Source: Arthrobacter ramosus (lineage in GTDB: Bacteria > Actinomycetota > Actinomycetes > Actinomycetales > Micrococcaceae). Taken from it: DNA of 64,000 bases. The translations under genes were made by a program, and so were the position numbers. A model generated the notes under the pieces. The model was not told the origin of the DNA and did not search any database. It saw only the letters and a list, made by a program, of their open reading frames with translations. Positions 54,181 through 62,078 of the stretch are shown here, piece after piece. Numbering within the stretch: position 1 is the stretch's first letter; each line of letters starts with the position of its first letter. The stretch is taken from assembly GCF_039535095.1 (NCBI RefSeq), contig NZ_BAAAWN010000001.1, positions 2,542,001 to 2,606,000 of the forward strand, read 5' to 3'.

Positions 54181-54953
54181 GGACGCGGCGTTTCGTGACC
54201 CGACAGCTGGCCAGCCTTCAGCCCACCCATATACCAGTGCCCGCTGCCCTCAACACCAAGACCATGACTGAGGCCCTCGTTGAAATTGCGCCGGAACCCG
54301 ATGGACGCCGCGGCCTTGGCGTAGCGCAGCATCGCCACGTCTCGGCGCGCCAGATCCCTGGCAATCTCCCAGGCGCGGTCCATGAGCTTCTCTGCGGGCA
54401 GTACCTCGTTAATGAACCCGATCTGCTTTCCCTCCTCGGCGCCGATCGCGGACCCGGTGAGCAGCCAGTACTTGACGCGGGTGGGCCCGAGCAGTTCACC
54501 CCACACCAGGTTCACCCCGTCGCCCGGGATAGTGTCACGCAGGGGAAAGTGTGCCTTGTCGGCAAACTCGGCGTGCTCGGCAGCAAGGACGATGTCGCCC
54601 ATCACGGGGATCTCGGAATGGATGAGGGCCGGGCCGTTGACGGCCCCGATGATCGGGATTTCGACGTCGTTCAGGTTCCGCAACATCCGGCGCCCCTCCC
54701 ACCAGATGTAGTCCCAGCTGTGGCGGGTAAAACTCGTCACGTCCAGCTCAGTGCAGTACGCATCGCCAGTGCCCGTCAGGATGAGCACCTTCGTGGCATG
54801 GTTCTTGCCGACCCAATCGAAAGCCTCGGTGAGCTCAGTGTGGGCCTGTGCATCCCAGACGAAGGATCCGCCGTTTGTGTGAAACCGCATTTCGGTGACG
54901 CCATTGTCGTGAGTGATGCTGATTCGTTCCCAGTGCGGGTGTTCGAAGGTCAT
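54177..54953 (-). CDS. crotonase-family beta-diketone hydrolase, 6-oxocamphor-hydrolase-like
   Basis: 258 residues. Recalled 6-oxocamphor hydrolase (CamK/OCH) of Rhodococcus shares long stretches: LILTGTG, the VxGPxxxHxEIPVM type segment, DIVLAAE, HFP, PGDG and LLTG. The three residues that define OCH catalysis, His122, His145 and Asp154, correspond to His112 (LIHSEIPV), His135 (KAHFPL) and Asp145 (IPGDGV), with the same 23-residue spacing between the histidines. Ordinary enoyl-CoA hydratase glutamates are not at their usual places. OCH splits a cyclic beta-diketone by a retro-Claisen reaction without CoA. GGAAGGG precedes the ATG. This is the main clue to the chemistry of the island. Confidence 0.82.
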   Translation of the reverse strand: MTFEHPHWERISITHDNGVTEMRFHTNGGSFVWDAQAHTELTEAFDWVGKNHATKVLILTGTGDAYCTELDVTSFTRHSWDYIWWEGRRMLRNLNDVEIPIIGAVNGPALIHSEIPVMGDIVLAAEHAEFADKAHFPLRDTIPGDGVNLVWGELLGPTRVKYWLLTGSAIGAEEGKQIGFINEVLPAEKLMDRAWEIARDLARRDVAMLRYAKAAASIGFRRNFNEGLSHGLGVEGSGHWYMGGLKAGQLSGHETPRP

Positions 54954-55158
54954 CGACCCTTCCTTTCTATGAAAATGAGTGGCGCAACATCACTTCTCGC
55001 CATGAAGATACCCTCGCCGTCGGGGAGATCCCGACGGGCCGATTTGGTCTTCGGCACAGCCCTGGCCAGACACGCTGGCACCTGGGCCTCGCCGACTTGC
55101 GCCGAAAGCCCGGTCCATCAATCCCAATATAGGCATCAGCCACCCAAACTGCTACCCT

Positions 55159-55170
55159 TGATTATATTCA
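55159..55170. promoter_or_regulatory. AT-rich motif upstream of MmgE/PrpD
   Basis: TGATTATATTCA, the same 12 bases as at 63229-63240, in the spacer between the divergent crotonase and MmgE/PrpD genes. Confidence 0.4.
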
Positions 55171-55243
55171 TAGTCATCATTAGACGGTTTTGATTACATA
55201 TTCTCGACATCGATGCCGGCTGGCAAATGCATAGGAGCCGAAT

Positions 55244-56608
55244 ATGACCATGCCCCACTCTCTCACCCGTACCGGTCTGTCGGGCCAAGTCGCAGAGGCG
55301 GTCCTCGACGTCGCGGACAGCCCCCTCGACACCTCCCTGGCCACCGCCGTCAGTGACCGGCTTTTGCACGGTATCGGGGTGGCGCTGACCGGGACCGAGT
55401 TCGAGGCCTTTGCTGCGGGTTTACGAGCCGTCTCCTCCGAATCGGGCGCCTCCACGGTATTGGGTCGGCGCAACCGGCTCTCCCCCGCGGCAGCGGCCTT
55501 CGTCAACGCCATTGCCGCACACTCGTGCTTGCAGGAAGATTGCGGTCCCGGCGGTTACGTAGAGGGAAGCCACCCAGGCACCTACATCATTCCGGCTGCC
55601 TTGGCGGCCGTTGATGCGGCTGGCGTAAGCGGTGAGCGCTTCGCTCGCGGCGTGATCGCAGGCTACGAGGCCGTCAGTATCCTCGGGGAGATCGTTCCGG
55701 GCGGCTTGAGCGCCCGTAAGTACCGTCCCAGCGGGATCATGGGTCCATTCGGTGCAGCGACGGCCGCGGCGTACATTTTCGGCGCAGACGCCAATCAGCT
55801 TGCCACGGCTTTGAGCATCGCCAGCAACTCCGCGGCCGGCAGCAATCAGGGCTTTGTTAGCGGCACCATTGAGCCCCTTGCCCATGCCGGTCTTGGTGCG
55901 AGAAACGGCTTGCTTGCCGCTAAGCTCGCGATGGCCGGCGCCGCGGCAAGTCCGAACGCGCTGGAGGGTCCATACGGCTTCTTTGCAGTGTATGCGGGTG
56001 AGCAGCCAACCGTCGCGGGTCTGGGCCTCCGCTCCGAGGAGCCGGCCATCACGCGTCTGGGCAGCAAGAAGTTTGCCGTCTGCTTGCAGAATCAGGAAAC
56101 CCTTGAACTGGCCGGCGAATTGGCCCCGGCGCTAAGCGGTGCGACGATCCGCGAGTTGGTGCTTTCCCGCCCTAACACCCCGGCCAACGGCACCGGTAGC
56201 GCTGGGGTAGGCGCAGAAGGACCCTTCGAAACCATGCTGCAACGTCAGATGTCCGCACGTTTCACGCTCGCCGCGGCGCTGCTTGGCCGACCGGTTACCG
56301 ATCCCCGCTACTTCAACGAGGCGGGCGCGGATGCCCAGGCGGCCGACCTCGCAGCCTTGGTGAGCCTGCGTCAATACGAAGCGGACGCTGTCGATATCGT
56401 TGCCCGGCTCGACGACGGGCGGGAGCTGCGAATCGCGGGCCGGCGCCCCGAAATCCTCCAGCCAAGCTCCGTGCGCATTGATGAACTCTTCCTGGAACGA
56501 GCCGGTAGGGTTCTCAACGCAGAGTTGGCCGAACGCATACTGTGCGACATCCGCTCCATCTCTTCAGTCCCAGACGCCGCAGCTATCACAAACGCGTTGC
56601 GCGGCTGA
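55244..56608 (+). CDS. MmgE/PrpD family protein
   Basis: 454 residues. Family motifs: ATVLGRRNRLSPAAAAFVNA type N-terminal region, GYEAVSILGE, GIMGPFGAATAAAYIFG, SIASNSAAGSNQGF and GPYGFF. The family includes 2-methylcitrate dehydratase and cis-aconitate decarboxylase; the specific reaction cannot be read from sequence here. AGGAG precedes the ATG. It runs divergently from the crotonase unit and converges on the SDR-CaiB-MaoC-CitE operon. Confidence 0.88.
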   Translation: MTMPHSLTRTGLSGQVAEAVLDVADSPLDTSLATAVSDRLLHGIGVALTGTEFEAFAAGLRAVSSESGASTVLGRRNRLSPAAAAFVNAIAAHSCLQEDCGPGGYVEGSHPGTYIIPAALAAVDAAGVSGERFARGVIAGYEAVSILGEIVPGGLSARKYRPSGIMGPFGAATAAAYIFGADANQLATALSIASNSAAGSNQGFVSGTIEPLAHAGLGARNGLLAAKLAMAGAAASPNALEGPYGFFAVYAGEQPTVAGLGLRSEEPAITRLGSKKFAVCLQNQETLELAGELAPALSGATIRELVLSRPNTPANGTGSAGVGAEGPFETMLQRQMSARFTLAAALLGRPVTDPRYFNEAGADAQAADLAALVSLRQYEADAVDIVARLDDGRELRIAGRRPEILQPSSVRIDELFLERAGRVLNAELAERILCDIRSISSVPDAAAITNALRG

Positions 56609-56713
56609 GACGGCGTTCAAACCGGCCAAGGATAGCAAGGGCGAATAGTCACCCAACATATGACGAGCGTGGCCCTGCAATAGTGCAAAGCAGACCCCCT
56701 CATGGGCGTCAAA

Positions 56714-56747
56714 AAGGCCCCGGAAGGTCTGAACCTTCCGGGGCCTT
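56714..56747. terminator. bidirectional terminator between convergent units
   Basis: AAGGCCCCGGAAGGT, loop CTGA, ACCTTCCGGGGCCTT: a perfect 15-bp stem preceded by an A run, between the MmgE/PrpD gene and the ferredoxin remnant. Confidence 0.85.
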
Positions 56748-56838
56748 CCATGTCCGGCATCGATTTAGCCCCTGAATGTATTGCTCCGAGGCATCAGGGG
56801 ACGGTCGATATCGTCCCTCGATGACCGTCTGGCCAAGC

Positions 56839-56943
56839 TCAGTCCGTGTCAGGAACGAGGCCGATGGCGCTCACCGGGCACATTGACACGGCCGACTTTT
56901 GCTCGGCGGCACTCATCAACGATTTCCTCGCACTGTTCGTGAC
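56839..56943 (-). pseudogene. C-terminal ferredoxin remnant
   Basis: Immediately after, and in frame with, the SDR stop codon the minus strand reads SAAEQKSAVSMCPVSAIGLV and DTD before a stop. CPVSAI is the last cluster motif of a P450-type ferredoxin, but the N-terminal cysteines are absent. About 34 codons remain. It is the tail of a second ferredoxin gene that was deleted. Confidence 0.65.
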
Positions 56944-57813
56944 CTACGCGGACTCGATTTGCGCGGCCAACATGATCGGCATCGTCGCAGTCGTGCCGCC
57001 GTCGACCGGGATCGTGTGCCCCGTCACATAGCGCGACTCGTCGCTGGCCAGATAGAGAACCGCGAAAGCGACGTCCCAGCCTGTGCCCTCCGTGCCGAGC
57101 ATGGTCGCCTTCGCGCGACGGGAGCGCATGCGGTCCGTGCCGCCTCCATCCCAGCCTTTGAACCCCAGGCCCATGGGAATCGCGACATGGCCCGGTGCGA
57201 CAGTGTTGACCCGGATCGCGCTTTGGCCGTACTCGAATGCCTGCGCCTTGGCCATGGCAATCAGACCGCCCTTCGCCGCCGAGTAGCCGATGCCGCCCCC
57301 GGCTCGAAAGCCGGCGATTGACGAAATGTGGATGATGGAGCCGCCGCCGGCCGCCTTCATGTGCGGAAGCACGGCGTCCGACATGAGCTTGGGGGCCTTC
57401 AGGTTGAGGGCGATGATGGCATCCCACATCGACTCGAGGTTCTCCTGCTCACCGGGCGCAATGGCTGCATTGTTGACCAGGATGTCGATTCCGCCGAACT
57501 CGTCGAGGGCACGGGCCGCCACGGCTTCGCAGTTCGCCTTGACGGTGATGTCTGCAGTATGGACGTAGGCGCGCCCACCGATTCGCTCGACGGCTTCGAG
57601 CGTGTGTCGTGCACGGTCTTCCGAGACGTCCAATACAACGACGTTCGCCCCCTGCGATGCCAACAACAGAGCGATGTCCGACCCGGTGCCGCCCATGGTT
57701 CCGGCCGAGCCCGCTCCAGTGACGATCGCTGTCCGTCCCTCTAGTCGTCGGTCCCCCGGCAATTCGGGAATCTCGAGGCTATCGCTGTTCGGTGTCTGGC
57801 CTGTGGTGTACAT
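56944..57813 (-). CDS. SDR family oxidoreductase
   Basis: 289 residues. The nucleotide loop is long and modified (TGAGSAGTMGGTGSDIA), followed by NNAAI, SSIAG and YSAAK. AAAGGAG precedes the ATG. Last intact gene of the 63-57 kb operon. It could oxidise a hydroxyacyl or cyclic alcohol intermediate. Confidence 0.88.
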   Translation of the reverse strand: MYTTGQTPNSDSLEIPELPGDRRLEGRTAIVTGAGSAGTMGGTGSDIALLLASQGANVVVLDVSEDRARHTLEAVERIGGRAYVHTADITVKANCEAVAARALDEFGGIDILVNNAAIAPGEQENLESMWDAIIALNLKAPKLMSDAVLPHMKAAGGGSIIHISSIAGFRAGGGIGYSAAKGGLIAMAKAQAFEYGQSAIRVNTVAPGHVAIPMGLGFKGWDGGGTDRMRSRRAKATMLGTEGTGWDVAFAVLYLASDESRYVTGHTIPVDGGTTATMPIMLAAQIESA

Positions 57814-57908
57814 TCGGGCTCTCCTTTGAGTTCAACACTTCAATACGAAGGGCAAGCATCTGCGCCGCTGCGAGGCAAACACCGGCGGCGCAGAAAGTTG
57901 TCGCTTTG

Positions 57909-59111
57909 TTAGATGGTGCCGGCAGCGCGTAGTTCTGCGATGCCGTCCGGGCTGATGCCGAGGTCCTCGGCGTAGAAACTGTCGTTGTGCTCACCCAGCG
58001 AGGGGGCGGTCCGCCACACCTTGCCCGTGTGGTTGGTGAGGCGTGGGAAAACATTCTGCATGCGCACGGGACCGAGGTCGGGATCCTCGATCTCAATCAC
58101 GTTCTCGCGTTCCCGGTACGTTTCGTCTTTGAGGATGTCCTCGACCGTGTAGATCGGGGAGGCGACGACTTCGAGACGGTCCATCTCGGCAACGCACTCA
58201 TCGAGGGTGTGCGCCTTGATCCACTGGCGCACCAGCTCATCGAGCCGCTCACGGTGCTGTACCTGCATGGCCGGTGTGGCGTAGTCCTCCAGGGGTTCGC
58301 CCACCAAGGTGGCCACGTTCTGCACCGATCGGGGCGTGCCCGAGGTGACCGTAATCCAGCGACCGTCCTTTGTCATGTAGGTGTTGATGACGGCGGCGGG
58401 GGCGGCCGCGAGCTGGTTGCCGGCCCGGGTCGGGTTCTCGCCCAGCTGGTCGTAGAAGATGACCTGCCATTCGACCAGGCGGAAAAGTCCGTCGTAGAGC
58501 GCGAGATCGATCCACTCACCCTGGAAGTCCGGGTCATTGTTTTTGCGGTAGGCGGCCGCCAGAATCGCGTACGCGCCCATCAACCCGGTGACCGAGTCGC
58601 CGTGGGAGAAGCCTGTGTGCACTGGTGGTCCGTCGGGGAATCCGGTGATGTTGACTACCCCGCTCATCGCCTCGCCCACTTTGCCAAAGCCGGGCGAGTT
58701 CCGCTTGGAAGACGAGTTTCCGAAGCCAGTGACCTGCAGCATGATCAACTTGGGGTTGATCTTGTTAAGCGAGGTGAAGTCAAGCTCCCATTTCTCCAGG
58801 GTTTCCACGCGGAAGTTGCAGATCACGACGTCCGCCCATACTGCAAGTTTGCGTGCGAGGTCGCGGCCTTCCTCGGTGCGCAGGTTGAGGGTGACGGAGC
58901 GCTTGTTGCGGGCCGCCACCTTCCACCACAAATGCACTCCGTCTTTGGCTGGTCCGGCGTTGCGCTGCGGGTCCCCGCGCCCCGGATCCTCGACGTGCAC
59001 GATGTCCGCGCCCAGGTCGGCGAGAAGTGTTCCGGCGAGGGGGCCGGCGATGACGTGGGCGAACTCTACGACTTTCAGGCCGCTGAGCGCTCGCTTATCA
59101 ATGTGAGACAT
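57909..59111 (-). CDS. CaiB/BaiF (class III) CoA-transferase
   Basis: 400 residues. GLKVVEFAHVIAGPLAGTLL opening and ADIVHVEDPGRGDPQR are family signatures; the catalytic Asp is Asp172 in SHGDSVTGLMGA. It moves CoA from a donor such as succinyl-CoA to a carboxylic acid. The ATG at 59111 with AAGGAG upstream is chosen; a longer frame to 59372 would enter the MaoC gene. Beside MaoC and CitE genes it recalls succinyl-CoA:itaconate CoA-transferase of the itaconate pathway. Confidence 0.9.
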   Translation of the reverse strand: MSHIDKRALSGLKVVEFAHVIAGPLAGTLLADLGADIVHVEDPGRGDPQRNAGPAKDGVHLWWKVAARNKRSVTLNLRTEEGRDLARKLAVWADVVICNFRVETLEKWELDFTSLNKINPKLIMLQVTGFGNSSSKRNSPGFGKVGEAMSGVVNITGFPDGPPVHTGFSHGDSVTGLMGAYAILAAAYRKNNDPDFQGEWIDLALYDGLFRLVEWQVIFYDQLGENPTRAGNQLAAAPAAVINTYMTKDGRWITVTSGTPRSVQNVATLVGEPLEDYATPAMQVQHRERLDELVRQWIKAHTLDECVAEMDRLEVVASPIYTVEDILKDETYRERENVIEIEDPDLGPVRMQNVFPRLTNHTGKVWRTAPSLGEHNDSFYAEDLGISPDGIAELRAAGTI

Positions 59112-59173
59112 GGTGAATGCTGCTCCTTGTTGCTTGTGGCCGACGCGTCGGTGCGCCGGCCTTGGTGTTGTGG

Positions 59174-59704
59174 CTAGACGTTCCATTCCGAGGTCGGTTC
59201 GGGAAACTGTTCGACCGCCTGGGGGGCATGTTTGCGATACATCATGAACGTGCGCTGGTATTCGACGACGGTCTGGCCGTGCTGGTTGATGCCCCGGGTG
59301 CGGATCCCGATGATGCCCTGATTCGGGCGCGACTTCGATTCGCGTTTGGAGGTCACTTCGCTTTCGGCCCACAGGGTGTCACCGGCGAAGACAGGGTTGG
59401 GCATGGAGATCTTGTCCCAGGCGAGGTTCGCCATGGCGTTCTCGCTCGTGTCTGACACGGAGAGCCCCACCACGATCGACAGGGTCAGGCACGAGTTGAC
59501 GAGCGGGGCCTTGAACTCCGTCTTCGCGGCGAACTCACTGTTGAAATGCACCTGGTTGGTGTTCATGGTGAGCAGGGTGAACCACGTGTTGTCTGTTTGC
59601 TCGATGGTGCGCCCCAGACGGCTCCGGTAGACGTCTCCCACCTCCATGTCTTCGAAGAAGCGGCCGCGCCACTGTTTGGGTGCCATGACGGTGTCGGTGC
59701 TCAT
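59174..59704 (-). CDS. MaoC-like hydratase, itaconyl/mesaconyl-CoA hydratase type
   Basis: 176 residues, hot-dog fold. TDNTWFTLLTMNTNQVHFN carries the hydratase Asp38/His53 region; KRESKSRPNQGIIGIRTRG and NPVFAGDTL resemble the Ich/Mch subfamily that hydrates itaconyl-CoA or mesaconyl-CoA. AAGGAG lies within the end of the upstream CitE gene, and start and stop overlap (ATGA). Confidence 0.85.
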   Translation of the reverse strand: MSTDTVMAPKQWRGRFFEDMEVGDVYRSRLGRTIEQTDNTWFTLLTMNTNQVHFNSEFAAKTEFKAPLVNSCLTLSIVVGLSVSDTSENAMANLAWDKISMPNPVFAGDTLWAESEVTSKRESKSRPNQGIIGIRTRGINQHGQTVVEYQRTFMMYRKHAPQAVEQFPEPTSEWNV

Positions 59705-60552
59705 AGGTTCTCCTTAGTAAGTGGACGGGCGGAGATGCCCGAGATGGTCAGGGTGCGTTGAGCCCTGCGCAGCACTGGTAGGTCGACAAGTTTCGTTCCC
59801 ACCGTCGCGACCCCGTGGCCGTTTATCTGGGCCTGCTCGTAGGCCTCGACAACGGCCAGGGCGTGCACAATGTCATCCTCACCTGGTGTGAAGGCGTCCT
59901 TGACCGGGCCGAGTTGCCGCGGGTGGATGCAGGCTTTCGCGGTGAAACCCAGGCTGCGTGACCGCCCCGAGGCCGCAACAAGGCCGTCGTCGTCGGTGAT
60001 GTCCAGATGCACGACGTCGATTGGTCCCTCGATCCCGGCGGCAGCCGAGGCCATCGCCACCCGCGACCGGGGGTAGAGCAGGTCGAGTTCGTCGGTGCGC
60101 AACTCGCTCCCGACATCGGCCGCAAGATCGGCCGAACCCAGCATGAGGCGTACGACGCGAGGGTCAGCGGCGACACCGGGCACTTCCTCCACACCCTCGG
60201 CAGTCTCCACCAGCCCGATCACGGGCGGGCACGTCAGAGGCAGGAGGCCCAGCATGCGGGGAGTCGCTTTCGGGACCATGATGGCGTCCAGGGCTGCGCC
60301 GCTGAGCACCTCCAGGTCGGAGACTCCCCAGCGCTTGTCGGGCGCGTTGATCCGGACGATCATCGCCGGACCGCCTTCGATGCGGGCGTCCAGAATCTCG
60401 CGGACAAGACGGCGGGCGTTGTCTTTCGCTTGAGGGGCGATCGCGTCTTCGAGGTCAAGAATGACAGCATCGGCGCCGCTCTCAAGCGCCTTGTTCACCT
60501 TGCGCGCGTCGTCGGCCGGGACAAAAAGTAGCGTGCACAGACCCTCTCGCAT
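59701..60552 (-). CDS. CitE-like CoA-ester lyase (2), citramalyl-CoA-lyase type
   Basis: 283 residues. LDLEDAI, IVRINA (Arg67), LVETAEGV (Glu116) and GSADLAAD (Asp142) form the Mg2+/CoA site of the CitE/CitE-like family. Coupled to the MaoC hydratase, the arrangement of CoA-transferase, hydratase and lyase matches Ict-Ich-Ccl for itaconate, which yields acetyl-CoA and pyruvate. A closely related homologue would be expected here with a branched or longer substrate. Confidence 0.88.
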   Translation of the reverse strand: MREGLCTLLFVPADDARKVNKALESGADAVILDLEDAIAPQAKDNARRLVREILDARIEGGPAMIVRINAPDKRWGVSDLEVLSGAALDAIMVPKATPRMLGLLPLTCPPVIGLVETAEGVEEVPGVAADPRVVRLMLGSADLAADVGSELRTDELDLLYPRSRVAMASAAAGIEGPIDVVHLDITDDDGLVAASGRSRSLGFTAKACIHPRQLGPVKDAFTPGEDDIVHALAVVEAYEQAQINGHGVATVGTKLVDLPVLRRAQRTLTISGISARPLTKENL

Positions 60553-60555
60553 GAA

Positions 60556-61038
60556 CTACTCCCCGACCCTTCGAGCTGGACGCTCCGCGCGCGCGGGCCT
60601 TTCCGGGCGGATACGGCGGGGACTGCAATACACTGCGCCGTCGCGGACTTCAATCTGGTAGGCGCCCAGCCTGCCTTTGAGCGCACCGCCCACGCTGGCA
60701 CCCGTTCGCAGGCTGAACTCGTATCCATGCCATGGGCAGGTGACGATCTCGCCTTCTTGTGCGAAGTGATACTCGTTGCGCTCCGACGGCTCCATCGTGC
60801 CTTTGATGGCGCCATCACACATGTTGGCGGCCTGGTGCGGGCACTTCGAACCGATCGCGAAGACCCCGGCGAGGGTGCGCACCACGCACACCTCGCGGCC
60901 GCCGATCTCGACGCTCCGAAACTCATCCAGGACCATGTCGTCGTACTCGCACACATACTCGAAGTCCTCTGTCGAGGGACCGGTGACCGGGTCCGTTCGA
61001 CGCAAGGCGGCGAGTGTGCCGGGCTGGGATTCGCTCAT
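60556..61038 (-). CDS. stand-alone Rieske [2Fe-2S] protein
   Basis: 160 residues. Rieske ligands CPH in GSKCPHQAANMC and CPWHGYEF, with about 35 residues between. No second domain. The C-terminus is Arg/Pro/Ala-rich and may be disordered. Start at 61038 overlaps the stop of amidohydrolase 1 (ATGA). It could be an electron carrier for an unidentified oxygenase or a redox partner of the PDR reductase at 38191. Confidence 0.88.
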   Translation of the reverse strand: MSESQPGTLAALRRTDPVTGPSTEDFEYVCEYDDMVLDEFRSVEIGGREVCVVRTLAGVFAIGSKCPHQAANMCDGAIKGTMEPSERNEYHFAQEGEIVTCPWHGYEFSLRTGASVGGALKGRLGAYQIEVRDGAVYCSPRRIRPERPARAERPARRVGE

Positions 61039-62048
61039 GACGTCACCGCTTCAACGCGGGGAAGCAAAGCGGCACCGTTGGAGAGAATGAGGGCGCCGTC
61101 GTCCGGGCCCAGTTGCTTGATGACGTCCCCGGGAGCATCGCCGTCGAAGGGACTATGCGAGCCAAACACGATGCGGCTCCGGAGTGCGTCGGTCGTGAAG
61201 TGGCGCGCCCAGTCGCCGTCCATGGTTGCTTCTTTCAGGGGCCAGGTGTTCAGCCACACCTGTTCGAGTACATATTTGCTGGGCGCATGTTTCACCCATG
61301 GAACGTCGTATCGGAACGTGCGCCATTCGCGGTCGATCCGCCACAACATCGATGGCAGCCAGCTGAAACCGAAACCTGAGAAGAGGAACCGGACCGCGGG
61401 GAACTTCTCGAGGGTGCCCTCGAAGGCAAGGCTGGTGATGTTGGATTCAGCGAGCTGCGACATGAGCACCTGACGGCTGAGTGCGCTGTAATGGACGCCG
61501 CCGCCAAGCGGCTGGGCGCCGGCGTACAGGCCCTCGACACCGCTGAAATGCACGATGATGGCGAGTCCGGTCTCGGCAGCCGCCTCGTAGATCTGGTCGT
61601 AGTGACTCGCTCCAAGCAGGCCGGCCCCGAGAGGAAGAGCGATGGCACCAAATACGTGCTCGGCAGCGCGGCGCCGGATTTCTGCCGCAGACCACCCTGG
61701 ATCCCCTGGCTGAACCACGATAACCGGTACGTTGTTGCCTGACGACCATTTGTCGCGGGCTAATGAGTTGAAACCGGACAAGAATTCGGTGGCGGCGACT
61801 CCGTCGGCCCACCCGTTCACGGTGAGCGCCTGGTGCGGCATCAGGAGAACCTTGTCCGCCTCGGGCAGTGCGGCGGCAGAGACAGGTTGCTCACCGAACC
61901 TGCTTGACACGCGTATGTGATTGCTCGCCTCGGTCACGGAGCCAAGGAACTCTTTGCGCTCGAAGTGCTTTTGCCAGGACTTGTCCAAGTACGCGAGCAC
62001 GTCGCGATAGTCGGTGACGGCGACGTGCCTGTCGGTGTCGATGATCAT
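61035..62048 (-). CDS. amidohydrolase-2 family protein (1), active site degenerate
   Basis: 337 residues. ACMSD-type TIM barrel with DTDRH near the N-terminus. Where its paralogue has VEWGFSW it has SGFGFSW, and where the paralogue has SDYPH it has SHSPF, so a Glu and the metal-binding Asp are lost. Start at 62048 with AGGAAAG upstream is preferred to an ATG at 62075. It may be an inactive partner subunit of amidohydrolase 2. Confidence 0.82.
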   Translation of the reverse strand: MIIDTDRHVAVTDYRDVLAYLDKSWQKHFERKEFLGSVTEASNHIRVSSRFGEQPVSAAALPEADKVLLMPHQALTVNGWADGVAATEFLSGFNSLARDKWSSGNNVPVIVVQPGDPGWSAAEIRRRAAEHVFGAIALPLGAGLLGASHYDQIYEAAAETGLAIIVHFSGVEGLYAGAQPLGGGVHYSALSRQVLMSQLAESNITSLAFEGTLEKFPAVRFLFSGFGFSWLPSMLWRIDREWRTFRYDVPWVKHAPSKYVLEQVWLNTWPLKEATMDGDWARHFTTDALRSRIVFGSHSPFDGDAPGDVIKQLGPDDGALILSNGAALLPRVEAVTS

Positions 62049-62078
62049 GGTTGACTGTCTTTCCTGCAATGTCATGGC

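Noticed and set aside
42898..54953. Classical camphor (putida-type) Baeyer-Villiger pathway
   Set aside because: No flavin monooxygenase with the Baeyer-Villiger fingerprint was found; the crotonase points to the Rhodococcus-type hydrolytic route instead.
57987..59177. 396-codon plus-strand frame opposite the CaiB/BaiF gene
   Set aside because: Antisense to a gene with catalytic Asp and family motifs; no start signal or domain.
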